NCBI GenBank assembly: GCA_018136815.1
Contig: CM030933.1
Coordinates: 6,921,137-6,985,136, forward strand
Reading direction: 5' to 3'
From: Isochrysis galbana
Lineage: Eukaryota; Haptophyta; Isochrysidales; Isochrysidaceae
DNA: 64,000 nucleotides
Of the stretch, positions 48,499-58,588 are shown one piece after another; position 1 is the first letter of the stretch, and every line of letters starts with the position of its first letter. The position numbers and the translations under genes are program-made. The notes below the pieces were generated by a model, which was not told where the DNA came from, made no database searches, and saw only the letters and a list, made by a program, of their open reading frames with translations.

Positions 48499-50697
48499 CT
48501 AGTTCTTCTTAGGCAGCACGATCCATTTTTTGTCGATGGCATAGACCTTGCCGAGGTAGTCGACCACCTCGTTCACGCAGTGGCCTTGGAGCAGCACCTC
48601 TTGCTCCTTTACATTATTCCCTGGCAGCTTCAAGACGGCCGTCGTGCAGCCCAACTTGAGCTTCAGCGCCTGGGCCACCGCGTCTGGAGAGATGAGGAAG
48701 GATTCCAATCCGCTGACGTGAGTCTTATTGTGGCCAGCTGCGCGCTTCATCTGCACCTCAATCAATTTGAGCGCGCCCTTCTTGAAGAGTGGGGCCTCTC
48801 CCTCAACCACCACCTTATGGAAGATGTTCATCCTCTCAATCAGCCTCGCCTTGAGGTCGTCCAAAGGGAGGTGGGTGGGGTAAGATAACCCCTTCTTCTG
48901 CCCGCCGGCGACCTTCACCAGGGCCTCGAGCAAGAGCCCGTCGAGTGGAACGGCGGCGACGTCCAGGCCGGTGCTGTTGTCACTGGAGGTAACAGGCTGC
49001 CGTGAGAGAGCGGCGAAGACAGTGGACACGTTGACGGCCGGAATATGATAGCCCGACAGCTGCGCCTCCTTGAGCCCAGCCGCTCTCATTGCGCGCACAG
49101 AGTCAAAGCCGTCATTCGCAAGGGAGGCAGCTGCAGCATTCGCCTGCGCCGCGGACACTCCTGCCACACGCAGGAAGCTGGCAACCTCATCTGCTAGAGC
49201 GGAGGCCACCATTGCTGCATGGGTTGTGGCAATCGAGAGGCGCTCCAAATCGGCCGGCTGCAGCGAGGAGGCACGCATCGCGCGCACGGAGTCATAGCCC
49301 TGCTTAGAGAGCTCCTCGGCGTAAGAATCCACCTTATCAGCGGGCACGCCTGCATCAACTAGCCAGGTCGGCACGTTGGGCGCGCCCAGCCCATTGGATG
49401 CGTCGCCCTCCCCGCCGCTCGGGGCAGCAATGCGCTTCCGAATGTAGTCCTCCAGCACAGCGTGCGCCTCCTCGGCGGTGTAGTAGCCATTCTTGTCGCG
49501 GCCCATTTCCGTGAAGAGCACCCGCGTGTAGCTGTTGGGCTGCCACACGTCACTGACCACGGGCGGCTTGGTTCTCAATGCTTTGTCCTCATCGCGCGCT
49601 CCACCCATAGAGGAGTTGCCCGGCACAGGGGCGGCTGCGCCTGTGTCGGCGGAGTTCGAGCCTCGAGGCGCCTTCGAGCGCCCACCGCTCCCTTTGAGCT
49701 CAAAGTCGACGTAATCCTTTGAGTGGCGATCGACGGAAAGGATGGTGATCACGTTCTTTACCTCGCGGACCGCGATGAGCTTCGCCTTGTGCTGCTGCTT
49801 GATGAACTTGCCAATTTGCTTGTACGATGATTTCTTTGCGTCGAGCGTCGGATGGCCCGGCGGCCGGGCTGGCTGCATGTGGTGTGAGTAGAACTTGTCT
49901 GCCGATATGGGCAGCTCGGCGTCAGTACAGCTCGTCTTGAACGCGGCGAAGAAGCAATACTGCATGAGCTCGTCGGGCGGCATAATCTCCACCTCGCCAG
50001 GTGCTTCGCCATCCGCATCATCCTCATCGCCCGCATCGCTGTCGTCTGCGGCGGCCGTATTCGCGTCGGCGAGAGGCGGGGCGGTACCCTCTGAGGCAAC
50101 GACTTCCGTCTCTAGGAAGCCGTCGTTGGGCACCTTCCGGCCGGAGTAGGCCCAGAGGGAGTCATGGTACACATGCTTCACCTCCATCCCCTTCCCCTTC
50201 ATGCCGCCCGCCTTGATCTCCGCAGAGCCGACAAGCATCTTGCCCACTGCGATGGGCATCGCGTTGCCCTCTACGCGGATGCACCGCTTTTGCCCAATCT
50301 GAACGTCACCAAGTCCTCCATCTGGCACGATGACTCCCGGCAGCATCATGTCGGCGCCCGATGAGCGCTCCTTGGGTAGGAGGAACTTGGACACGGGTGC
50401 GTGCGTTACGAGCTCTGGCATCATGTCGGGCACCCTCCAGAGGGTCGAGAGCGTGGGGAAGACGGATCCGAAGCCATCGTCGAAGAAGGCAGGGGGTGAG
50501 TCGGCTGGTACGTAGAGCGTGCAGCCGTTTGAGCATTTGCACACGCCGAGCTCCTCTTTCCCGAGGATGGAGTCGAGCGCCTTCTTGCTGAGCGAAGGGA
50601 ACTCGGCCATCAGTGAAGCACGCATCCGCTTGACCTCCGCCTTTCCCATCAGGGACTGGGTGGTCACTTTGAAGTCGCCCTTGAACGAGTTAGACAT
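48499..50697 (-). CDS. EIF2D: Translation initiation factor eIF2D (ligatin) with SAM-like insert
   Basis: A 732-residue single-exon protein, ATG at 50697. Domains in order: the eIF2D/MCT-1 N-terminal domain (1-95); PUA (~95-190, with L-P-G-V-I-V-P and C-I-R-V-E-G-N-A-M-P-I-A-V-G); an acidic linker (~205-240); winged helix (~240-340, L-M-Q-Y-C-F-F-A-A-F-K); a Ser/Gly linker; a conserved Y-x-x-x-x-E-A-H-x-V-L-x-D-Y-I segment (~405-425); two repeats of about 60 residues (~437-505, 506-565); a SWIB/MDM2-like part (~575-625); and SUI1 (~627-732, with V-S-G-L-E-S-F-L-I-S-P-D and L-P-G-N-N-V-K-E-Q-E-V-L-L-Q-G). eIF2D delivers tRNA to 40S subunits and recycles post-termination complexes; SUI1 and PUA contact the decoding region. 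The two repeats (W-L-V-D-A-G-V...Y-D-S-V-R-A-M-R-A-S-S-L and its partner) look SAM-like and are not part of eIF2D as I know it. CT-rich leader upstream. Confidence 0.9.
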   Translation of the reverse strand: MSNSFKGDFKVTTQSLMGKAEVKRMRASLMAEFPSLSKKALDSILGKEELGVCKCSNGCTLYVPADSPPAFFDDGFGSVFPTLSTLWRVPDMMPELVTHAPVSKFLLPKERSSGADMMLPGVIVPDGGLGDVQIGQKRCIRVEGNAMPIAVGKMLVGSAEIKAGGMKGKGMEVKHVYHDSLWAYSGRKVPNDGFLETEVVASEGTAPPLADANTAAADDSDAGDEDDADGEAPGEVEIMPPDELMQYCFFAAFKTSCTDAELPISADKFYSHHMQPARPPGHPTLDAKKSSYKQIGKFIKQQHKAKLIAVREVKNVITILSVDRHSKDYVDFELKGSGGRSKAPRGSNSADTGAAAPVPGNSSMGGARDEDKALRTKPPVVSDVWQPNSYTRVLFTEMGRDKNGYYTAEEAHAVLEDYIRKRIAAPSGGEGDASNGLGAPNVPTWLVDAGVPADKVDSYAEELSKQGYDSVRAMRASSLQPADLERLSIATTHAAMVASALADEVASFLRVAGVSAAQANAAAASLANDGFDSVRAMRAAGLKEAQLSGYHIPAVNVSTVFAALSRQPVTSSDNSTGLDVAAVPLDGLLLEALVKVAGGQKKGLSYPTHLPLDDLKARLIERMNIFHKVVVEGEAPLFKKGALKLIEVQMKRAAGHNKTHVSGLESFLISPDAVAQALKLKLGCTTAVLKLPGNNVKEQEVLLQGHCVNEVVDYLGKVYAIDKKWIVLPKKN

Positions 50698-50835
50698 GGC
50701 GCGAGCGGCGAGGGGGCAGAGGGAAGGAGGAGGCGCGGTAGAGAGGGAGAGGGGAGAAGGGCAGCGTGGCGAAGGCGAGGGCGAGCGGTGAGGGTGAAGG
50801 GGTGAGGAGGGCGAGGGAGAGGGGGAAGGGAGGCG
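50698..50835 (-). promoter_or_regulatory. Pyrimidine-rich leader of eIF2D gene
   Basis: On the coding (minus) strand this is C/T-rich and runs straight into the CT microsatellite beyond. The same style precedes four other genes in the window. Confidence 0.35.
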
Positions 50836-50889
50836 CGGGGAGAGAGAGAGAGAGAGAGAGGGGGGCAGGGAGAGAGGGGGGAGAGGGAG

Positions 50890-50960
<71 letters not shown>
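50836..50960 (+). repeat. (GA)n / (GATA)n compound microsatellite
   Basis: GA runs at about 50836-50862 and 50907-50958 (about 26 units), with four GATA units (50890-50906) between. On the eIF2D coding strand it is CT-rich and lies 140-260 bp upstream of the start. Confidence 0.92.
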
Positions 50961-50962
<2 letters not shown>

Positions 50963-51044
50963 GGGGGAGGAGAAGGCTAGAGTTTCCTCTCTCTCCCCGC
51001 GGCCCCTCTCCCTCCGTCGAGGGGCGCGGCGCCGAGCTCCTCCA

Positions 51045-51265
51045 TCGCAACCAACTATAAGGTTAGGTTGGGCCACCCAAGAATATCTGTACATGTATGT
51101 GGTCGGGGGGGTTTGGCGAAGGTCTGGGCCAGAGTGGTGTCAGCTCAGCCCCTGCCAGCAGGCAGGGGCTGAGGTTGAGTGTGCAGGCCCACCCAGGGCG
51201 TGTCTGCGATGGAGAGAGGGGGGCGCGAGGCCCCCATTGGCCTCCTACTTATAAAGTAGTTGCCA
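51045..51265 (+). repeat. R10 repeat copy
   Basis: CCATCGCAACCAACTATAAG tip, then GGTCTGGGCCAGAGTGGTGT, CAGCCCCTGCCAGCAGGCAG, GTGTGCAGGCCCACCCAGGG and a closing GCGCGAGGCCCCCATTGG. Inverse of 47108-47460. The tip resembles the R2/R1 hairpin. Confidence 0.6.
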
Positions 51266-52065
51266 TGCGGAAATATATATTTCAGGCCCCCTCCCGTATT
51301 ATTTTACCGATGGCCTTCATGCGCGCCTCTCGCAGCGAAACACGAAACCATGCTGGATGCTGGGCATCGGCAGCTGACCCGGACCAAAGATCCAGGTTCT
51401 ATGTTCTATACGCCCCCCGTGCTTTTCCCGGATGAGTCGCCTGACGTACGTAGGTCGGTCCGCCTCACTGCTGGCTGCTGGTCACTGGGTTTTCCCTCAT
51501 TGTAACTTGTGGGGAGTTATAAATGGAGCCGGGGGTCTGCGAGGGGGGAGATTTGAAGGGGTGCACATACGTATGTGTTTGTGGCACCAGCACACACGTC
51601 AAGGTGTACGGTGTGTACGGGCAAGTGCGCTGAGGAGTGTCGTGATAGTACCGGGCTAGTGGGGGAGTAGTGGTACTAACGCTCAAATGTGTTGTTACTA
51701 TGTCTTTCTATATTCCTGGAAAGGAAGGGATAGGGATCTAGGGACCAAGCCAAAGGGTGTGGCCATCATCATCATCATGGGCGACCACAGCTTCTCGGTC
51801 AGCGCATCGTTGGCGCATGCCGGTGATGGGAGACGAGTGTAGCATGATGGCTAGCAGAATTCTTTGACGCTAGAGGGCCTCAATCAAACAAGCTGCGACC
51901 GCACCGCCATGTCTGCACCCTCTCTTATGGGGCCACACAATCGGTAGGATTTCCCTCTTTGTGCTCACCAACTATGGACTTCTTCAGTGTTTCAAACATC
52001 AACATGGCCAAAATCTCCGAGTCCACCGCTGGACCTGGTCGTGCCTGCAAGGTAGAGCCTAAACC
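51266..52065. other. Intergenic, no gene seen
   Basis: Mixed sequence with CGTACGTAGG and TACGTATGTGTTTG words and no domain in any frame. Confidence 0.3.
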
Positions 52066-52876
52066 CTACTGGCCCGAGTTTGAGTCTCGTCCACGCGATG
52101 CCGATGCTTGCATGGATGCTACCATGTTGTTCGCCTTGTTCACTCCACGGCTGACATACGGAGCCGTGCGGAAGATGAGCTCAGGGTAGAGCAAGACGGC
52201 AGCGGCACCGCCACCAATGATTGAATTGCGCGCCAGAAGCCGAGCTGCAGTGAGCCGGCTTTCTCGGAAGCGTAAGAGCGCTGGCAAGACAGAGATGCCT
52301 GTCGCTGCAGCGACAATCAGTGAAGGGTGTTTGCGCCGAAAAGCGAGTGCTGCCTCCCAATAGCCTAAAAGAACGGAGCCAAGAGAGAGCAATCAGCCTA
52401 CGAAGGCGCAACACAGCCAGCGGACAATGCGGAAAGAAACCGCCATCATTGCCAAGAGGAACAGGTGATGGGAAGGCTACCTTTTGTTGCTTCAGAAGGT
52501 TCCATCATTGTGTCCCATTGATGTTGGACAAAGCCTGCTGCCTCCTGAATTCGAGACCGGGGACAGGGGGCATCAGCACAGAGCGAAGAGTGAGGCCACG
52601 CAGCGACATTGGCCGACGCAACTCCCATCACTCAAGAGGCTCCTCTGGGTCGGTGAGGCTCACCCGCAGATTCGTGCCCACCCTCCACGCCGCTTCACGA
52701 TATGTGGTGACGTAATCGCGAAGTGGCACCATCGCAGCCAGGTTGCTTTCGAGATCCTTGATCCATGTCCACTGGCTGAGAACGTCGTCGATGAGCGTCC
52801 TAGCTTGAGAGTACTCTGCCTTACCCTTCTTGAGCATGTTCTCCTCGGATGGGGCCGGCGGCCGCTCTTCCGCCAT
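52066..52876 (-). CDS. Small membrane protein, 191 aa (3 exons)
   Basis: Exons 52876-52664, 52544-52481 and 52364-52066. Introns GTGAGC...TTCAG (119 nt) and GTAGCC...TTTAG (116 nt). Phases fit exactly and total 192 codons with the stop. Residues 1-92 are soluble, acidic/basic and helical, with several Trp (W-T-W-I-K-D, Q-H-Q-W-D-T-M-M). From about residue 95 a basic stretch (FRRKHPS) leads to two hydrophobic segments: L-I-V-A-A-A-T-G-I-S-V-L-P-A-L-L and, after R-x-x-R-L-T-A-A-R-L-L-A-R, I-I-G-G-G-A-A-A-V-L-L-Y-P. The Gly-rich second segment followed by 'YP' faintly recalls MIC26/MIC27 (apolipoprotein-O-like) cristae proteins. That is a hunch; an organelle membrane is the safer claim. Confidence 0.65.
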
Positions 52877-53135
52877 CGCCGATTGCAGCTGCAGCTGGAG
52901 GGCGCGGCGGCCGCGGCGTGACGAGCTCTTGGCGGAGCGAGCGGGCGGCGCAGGCAGACCGGCCCTCGGCTGTTAGAATCTGTACTAGCTCTAAAATTGT
53001 CGTGGAGTACTCTACTCTAGGAGTAGAGTAAGGAACTTGTGATTTTGTGGTTGTAAAGAGAGTGTTCATAGGGGATCTCGAGCGTTCTGGGTCGGGGGTC
53101 GGGGGCGACCTTCGAGCGAGCATTCTGGGGCTATC
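52877..53135. other. 5' flank of the 191-aa gene
   Basis: Contains a small palindromic cluster, GAGTACTCTACTCTAGGAGT with AGAGTA words (53005-53032), like that at 15780-15845. No gene. Confidence 0.3.
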
Positions 53136-53136
53136 A

Positions 53137-53475
53137 AAAAAATCTTCTGAAGATTCGGGGCCATACACCTACTACCTTCTATGGCTATGGGGCCCGGTAT
53201 CTACTACCCGGTAGACTACCCTCCTCCTCCTACGGACGGACTACGGACAACTCACAGAGCCCTTGCCCTTACCCTTACTTACCCTTACCCCTTCCCCCTA
53301 CGACTTCCCTTCTTTCCATCTCCAACTCTCCTTTCCTTTGTTTTCGGTTTTCCGGGGTCCGGCCCAAGTGCACTACCATGTGCCATGGGCCCGGTTCCCG
53401 GTTCAGAGAGTGGAGAGTGGAGAGAGGGGTCTGGGTCAGGGCGTCTGGGCAGGCCTTCTGACTTCTGATGTTTAA
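53137..53475 (+). repeat. R6 repeat copy
   Basis: Tip AAAAAATCTTCTGAAGATTC (a small hairpin, TCTTC / GAAGA), then CATACACCTACTACC, repeated CCCTTACC words, TTTCCTTTGTTTTCGGTTTT, CCGGCCCAAGTGCACTACC and GGGCCCGGTTC. Confidence 0.65.
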
Positions 53476-53517
53476 TTTGTTGTTGTTGTTGGTTGTTGGC
53501 TACTTAAAGGCTATATA

Positions 53518-53600
53518 ATAGGGCGGTCAAACAGGGCTTTTACTTTAATTAAACTTCCAAGGGTGAAAATTCACCAAGTCAAGATTGAGAACTCTTATCA
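53518..53600 (+). repeat. R8/TA-element end fragment
   Basis: TAGGGCGGTCAAACAGGGCT, then AACTTCCAAGGGTG and CCAAGTCAAGATT, as in the R8 start. The rest is lost. Confidence 0.55.
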
Positions 53601-53699
53601 CGAGATCTTAGGGATGCTACTAGCTACTAGTAATAATGATAATGGGTATACTAATGATGAGAAATATGCACATTTTCGACGCCATTTCCATTTCCACAC

Positions 53700-54020
53700 A
53701 CAGACCCGAAAACGTTTTCGCGCTCGTGCGAAGTTGACGTCGACCACGAAAGAGCACCAGAGGTGGTACGGTGCGACGCGCGCCTGCTTTCCCCGGGTAC
53801 GATTACCACCGGGCATCCGGGCATGCAGTACAGACAGGGTGAGTACATAGCACAGAGCACTTCGCGGGCACACAGCGTCACCTGCGCCCTCCATCCACCT
53901 CGCACCTCGCCCCTGCTGCCATCTGCTGCCAACCTCTCGCGCGCATGCAATGCGCGGCTGGCCGCGAGACATCAAAATGACAGTGCTGGGCATGACGGTC
54001 TGGCCCATCACGCGCAGCAC
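53700..54020 (-). repeat. R9 repeat copy
   Basis: Inverse of the R9 words at 9612-9850 (GGAGGGCGCAGGTGACG, GCATGCCCGG). An overlapping minus frame of about 160 codons carries no domain. Confidence 0.45.
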
Positions 54021-54262
54021 CGCCTCAGCATGGTGAGAAGGGTTGCCTGCTGGCCTCCTGGCCGCGCAGACCCTCGCCGGAGCGGCCACAGGCCGCTTGC
54101 GAGGCCACTGGCGAGGCCAGCGACCATCGCTGCAGCAGCTGCGCCATCGCGCCGCGCGCCGCCGCAGGAGATAGAGTATAGATTATATATACTACTACTA
54201 AATTCAACCACACTCTATAGCTATAGCTATGCTCATCCCATTCATCATGAATGAATAATACT
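54021..54262. other. Spacer
   Basis: Includes ATATACTACTACTAAATTC and CTATAGCTATAGCTATG words near 54185-54230. No gene. Confidence 0.3.
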
Positions 54263-54263
54263 C

Positions 54264-54685
54264 AAAAAAAACACATCTGAAGATTCAGACTACAGGCTAC
54301 AGGCTACTACTACTACCGCTAGCTATAAAGGACCACGCACTCACACTCACGGTACCGACTCACGCCATCGCCTATACCCCAGAACACTCACTCCCTTTAC
54401 ACTACCCCCTTCATTCCTTTGACTTTGGTATCGGGGGGGGAGGGGGGGCGTGCACTACGACGGCCACCTTTGCCATCGGACTCCGAGGGGAGAAAGAACA
54501 TTCCACTGGGGGCCGGTACTACGGTACTACCCCGCCCAACCCAGCCCCCCCCCGCAACCTGGGCCCCTGAGTAGAGCACGAGGGGAGTTGCCGCAAGGCG
54601 GGAAGTGAGGGAGAGGAAGGGATATAGGCGTGGCTACAGTAGTTATCCCCATAGCCGCGCGCGAGGCGAGATTTAAAACGTTTTT
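54264..54685 (+). repeat. R6 repeat, fullest copy
   Basis: Begins AAAAAAAACACATCTGAAGA, then CAGGCTAC twice, TTCATTCCTTTGACTTTGGT, a G-run, CAACCTGGGCCCCTGAGTAG, GTTGCCGCAAGGCGGG and CGCGCGAGGCGAGATTTAAA, and ends in ACGTTTTTT. The poly-T-rich end with no clear target duplication leaves its class open. Confidence 0.65.
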
Positions 54686-55372
54686 TAATAAATGATGGGA
54701 GCGCCCCAAATGCACGACAATAAATAAACGTTCAACGCGTACCAGCACAGGCAACAATCACCAATATTCTTCAGTACATGACGTCCTCCGCATCTTTGAA
54801 GGATGCAACTCGCCTCGTGGTGCAGCAAAGCGCACAGCTGCACATGTTCTCGCAAGCGATCAACTAGTTGCCAGGCCCACTGTGCTCCACCGAAAATTCC
54901 ACCATGCCATGGTGCCATCCATGCCAAGTCACCGTGCCCTCCGCACGAGGGCTCTCGCGGCGGCAGTAGCTGTTTCGCTCCTTGGCGATATGGCATGCAG
55001 CGACGATATGCAGCGGCATGGACGAGGAAGAAGAGGGTGGGGTATGAGTGGGCCTGAGCATGTTGCGGTAGTGCATCGACGCACGTCCTATCTCGCTCAA
55101 ACACCAAAACTACGTCGCACAAAATCAAATGCCGCGTCATCGCTATGCTTCTCCGTGGAAGCCTCACCTGCTGAAGCTCGCAATAATCTACGAAATCTCT
55201 CTCTAATCAAAAGAAGACTAGCCAAGTACAAGTAGTACATACAAGCTTGATGGAAAAGGCGGCATCCATGTCACCAGGATCCCACTATAATTGATCATTG
55301 GGGCCGCGCCTCGATTCTCAAGCACGACACGACAATGATTGGCTTCAGCCCCGAGAAAGGTTGAAAGGGCGC
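54686..55372. other. 3' flank of MON1 gene
   Basis: About 690 bp. A minus frame of 160 codons (55167-54685) exists but shows no domain and is not joined to MON1 by a needed splice. Confidence 0.3.
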
Positions 55373-56793
55373 TCAGTGGCGTGTGCCTGTCATGAACAGG
55401 GATTTTTCGTCCTTCCTCAACCATCGCAATAAGTGCATGCACGCTGCGACGGCAGCAGGCTGCATAATCAACGGCCATAGTGCCACATACAACTCGAACT
55501 CGACGGTGCTCCATGCGACAATCATCTCATAGTCGTTCACGTGGATATACTCGCGCAATGGCTTGCCACCTGAGGGGGCCATATCGCCATTGCGCGACTG
55601 CATGATCGGATGCTTGTGTGCGGGAGGACGGGTGTGTGCAAGAAGAGGTGCGGAAGATGGCGTCGGCACATTTTGTGCTTGGTAGTCAAGCAACTCTCAC
55701 CAACATATTTGGCCGCATGCAGCCGTGCGTGGGCTAGTTGGTATTGGCAGTGAAGACGCTTGAGTGCTGTCCGCTGTGCATATGGATTCGACGGCGGGAT
55801 TCGCGGGCTTGTGTACTGGCCAGCACTGCGAAGCTTGAACACAAAGTGGAACAACTCGGGAGCTACCGGCTGCATCGTTGGCAAGGGGGAAGCGAGCGCA
55901 TCGCGCAGCGCCGGGAGCATTGGCGCGAGCCTGTCGACGGCGACGTCTCGGTGGGCCGATAGCTCGGGGAAAGCATCGCCCTTAGGTGAGATCAGCACCA
56001 GACAGAGCGATTCTGCAATGTACGAGATGTGCGCATAGACAAATTCCCGAGGATTGTATTGGGGGAGGCAGATGGGTAGCCAGGACTGATCCTCACGGAA
56101 TTGCCCTGCGTCCGAGCTCGACGATGCCACGGCATTCACAAGTAATAGAGCATCGGATGGCGCTAGAACAGCAGGCTTCGCGCTCAGCATGGTCACGAGA
56201 CGGCCACGTGAAATCATCAAGGCGAAGAGCAGCGATGGCGGGCGAGACTCGACCAAGAGTCGGGTCAGATCTGCTCGTAGATCTGGCGACATGCAGACGG
56301 ACGGGAGAGCGTTGAGGAGGAAAGAAGGCGAGACTGCGGCCTGACTTATAAGAGCGCGCATAAGACGATCCGTCCCTCCAAGGAGAGGGCGCAAGTCGAA
56401 TGAGGCATCCTGGACGAAGACTTCCTCCACCTTGGAGGTGAGGACGGAGAGCAGCTGCAGGTGCATCATCTGAAGCTGAGAGGAGAGGTAGGCGACTGTG
56501 TCGCCGCACGAGGAGGCTGCTACGAGTGTGATTGGCCCACGCGGCAGAAAGACCACCGTGTGCGCGCCGGCGTGCAAGTAGAGCAGCTCATCGTCCTGAG
56601 CGAGCGCTGCGCCGACCGCGGCCTTCAGCGTGGCCACCAGGCTGCCCAGCTTGGCCACCTCGCCGAAGCGTGAGAAGATGGGCTTTCCCGCCGAGGAGAA
56701 GATGAGCAAGTGGCGCCGATGCCTTCGCCACGATGGTGCGCTCGGGTCCTCCAGCTCGTACTGCTTGTGCGCGGCGGCCGAGGGCTCGGCCAT
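55373..56793 (-). CDS. MON1: Vacuolar fusion protein MON1 (2 exons)
   Basis: Exons 56793-55701 and 55569-55373. The intron is 131 nt (GTGAGA...CTCAG) and the join is in frame, giving 429 residues. The start is the ATG at 56793 (MAEPSAAAHKQYELED). The first longin-like domain reads R-R-H-L-L-I-F-S-S-A-G-K-P-I-F-S-R-F-G, then V-V-F-L-P-R-G-P-I-T-L-V-A. The second has F-A-L-M-I-S-R-G-R-L-V-T-M-L, W-L-P-I-C-L-P-Q-Y-N-P-R-E-F-V-Y-A-H-I-S-Y. The C-terminus (E-Y-I-H-V-N-D-Y-E-M, F-E-L-Y-V-A-L-W-P-L, L-L-R-W-L-R-K-D-E-K-S-L-F) matches MON1. With CCZ1 it forms the exchange factor that activates Rab7 on late endosomes and vacuoles. It lacks the long acidic N-terminus of yeast/animal MON1. It follows the fuseless-like gene on the same strand. 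Confidence 0.9.
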
Positions 56794-57339
56794 CTCGGCG
56801 CCGCTCGCTCGCGCGCTCCCGCGCTCTCTTTGTGAATCATCACAGTACAAGGTAATGAGAGGGAGATGGGAACCTCAGGCCGAGCACTCGCACTCGCTCA
56901 CCACCATGAGAGCCGAGCAGGAGAGAGTTGGGCTGGTCGAACGCGCTCAACAGACGCTCGTGAAAATGGCACACGCTACCGATGAAGGCGGCGACCATTG
57001 GGTCGACTCCCTCCCATTTTTTTGATTAGAAGTTAAACCCGAGTTGGTAGAGGCGCCGGTAAAAAAACCAGCCTGCAGTTTGCAGCCAGCCTCTTCGAGA
57101 TTTCAATGTCTCGGCCACCGCCACTTGGACGGCAGCGACCATCGAAGTCGCAGTGTCCGTCTGAGGCGCGATCCGCACAAAACGTAGAAATTTTACTAAT
57201 GCTACGAAGTAGAAGGAAACAGGCTCGCTAGGTACAAGGAAGACGCGTAGGAAGAAAGCGGCACCATGGCACCATGATGGATGCATGTTGCAAAATGAAG
57301 AGTGATCCGGAAGAAGCACTTTGGGGACATGGATGAAGA
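56794..57339. other. Spacer between the fuseless-like gene and MON1
   Basis: 546 bp between two minus-strand genes, presumably the 3' untranslated region of the first and the promoter of the second. No motif is evident. Confidence 0.3.
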
Positions 57340-58588
57340 CTAGTCTATGCGGGAGAACTGAACCTGAGAGTATTCCGGCCTGCCTACGTCGCCGTATAGG
57401 GAGCGCGTGCAGTATAGACCTAGGGCTCCGACCTACGAGGAACAAGGGAGGAAGAGAGGTCGGGCATGATGAGCCGAGTGCATCCAAGGCGCCGGGAACG
57501 CCGGCGGGCCAATGACGATGCCTTAATCCTCGTGACCTGATGCAGCGTGCCGCACTAGCGAGCTGGATGTGCACCCAAATCTTCAGGCGGTCCACATCAC
57601 GCCTATCAGAATGGCGGTGCATTTGATGGGCGGGAGGCGAGCTCACGGCAATGAGTCCTAGCTTGACCATTGCACATTGCCCACTCGGCTCTAGCTGGCA
57701 TCCCGTGAAAACACTGGGTAGAATGTGCTGGTCGACTAGATCCCACAGGCCGACCCACATGGTCAGCCCAGCGAAGACAGCAAAGAGTGCACGTCCACAT
57801 TTTGCAGGGCTAAATGCCGGCCTTTGAAAATACCGCCGGGCTTTTGACGAAACCTCCATGTGGCTTACTCTTTCCTTGCCATTGGGTCGGGCCATCGTCC
57901 ATGGGGTCGGGGCTTGGTGATCGATGGAATCTCCACCCGACTCGACATCTGTCGTTGGCGAAATTGGCGGCTCCATTTCGACCTCCGTCTCGGTCGCCGG
58001 CTCGTGCTCTGGCAGTCGGCTGCAGCAGCTGCACCACCCGGTGCTGTGGTCCTCCGGCCCAACACTGTTCTCATTATCACCCGGTCCAGCTGGAGCGATG
58101 GAAGAGTACGAGCCGTTTGACTTTGCGTTAGATGCACCAGCGTCAATTACATGCGTCTCATCATAAAGAGTTCTGGTGGAAAAGAGGGCGAAGCCGCCTG
58201 CAGCAAGCATGAAGAGTTTGGCCCACCACTCTTCTGGCACAAGATACTCGTCCAAGAGGTCCCACACGCCCATCCAGAGCAGGACCCCTGCTGTGATAGA
58301 GACCATGGCCTCTGAAACTGCAAGCGGGTGGAAATAGACTGGTCTTCGGCCCTGAGCATTGCGGGCGCGTGCGATAGTGATGCCCGAGAGGAGTGCCGTC
58401 ATGAAGACGACAGAGAAGATGAAAGGCCACATGTAGTGGCTCATCAGCCAGGGGAGGCGGACGCCGAGAATCATCGTGGTCGTGTCGTCCTCGTCGAGTT
58501 CGTGCGTCACGCCGCTGCGCCATCGCTTGAGCCCTCGGCCGTGCGCTCCCGCCTCGGCCTGCAGCGCAGAGAGCGCCCGCTGCCACAT
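57340..58588 (-). CDS. Fuseless-like multi-pass membrane protein (2 exons)
   Basis: Exons 58588-57647 and 57432-57340; intron 214 nt (GTGAGC...CGTAG), join in phase 0, total 344 residues. Reading through the intron would give a much longer frame, but spliced exon 2 reads V-G-A-L-G-L-Y-C-T-R-S-L-Y-G, a clear repeat of G-G-F-A-L-F-S-T-R-T-L-Y in the first half (~131-142), so I prefer the spliced form. The protein has two halves, each with W-[MV]-G-[VL]-W-D-L-[LV]-D (residues 105-113 and 278-286), a Leu/Pro stretch and then the 'STRTLY' helix. Hydrophobic segments lie at ~53-75, 92-108, 123-139 and 265-283. A Cys/acid-rich soluble loop (~150-250) separates the halves. W-x-G-x-W-D-L-L-D is the hallmark of the fuseless family, best known from insect synapse formation. 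Function in algae is unknown. Confidence 0.7.

Noticed and set aside
53265-53295. CCCTTACCC words as a telomere-like array.
   Set aside because: Too few, irregular, and part of the R6 body.
54685-55167. A 160-codon minus frame downstream of MON1.
   Set aside because: MON1 already ends with its family-typical C-terminus; this frame shows no domain and no splice need.
57026-58588. Reading the fuseless-like gene as one 520-residue frame.
   Set aside because: The tail after residue 314 is unlike membrane protein, and splicing restores the second repeat unit exactly.
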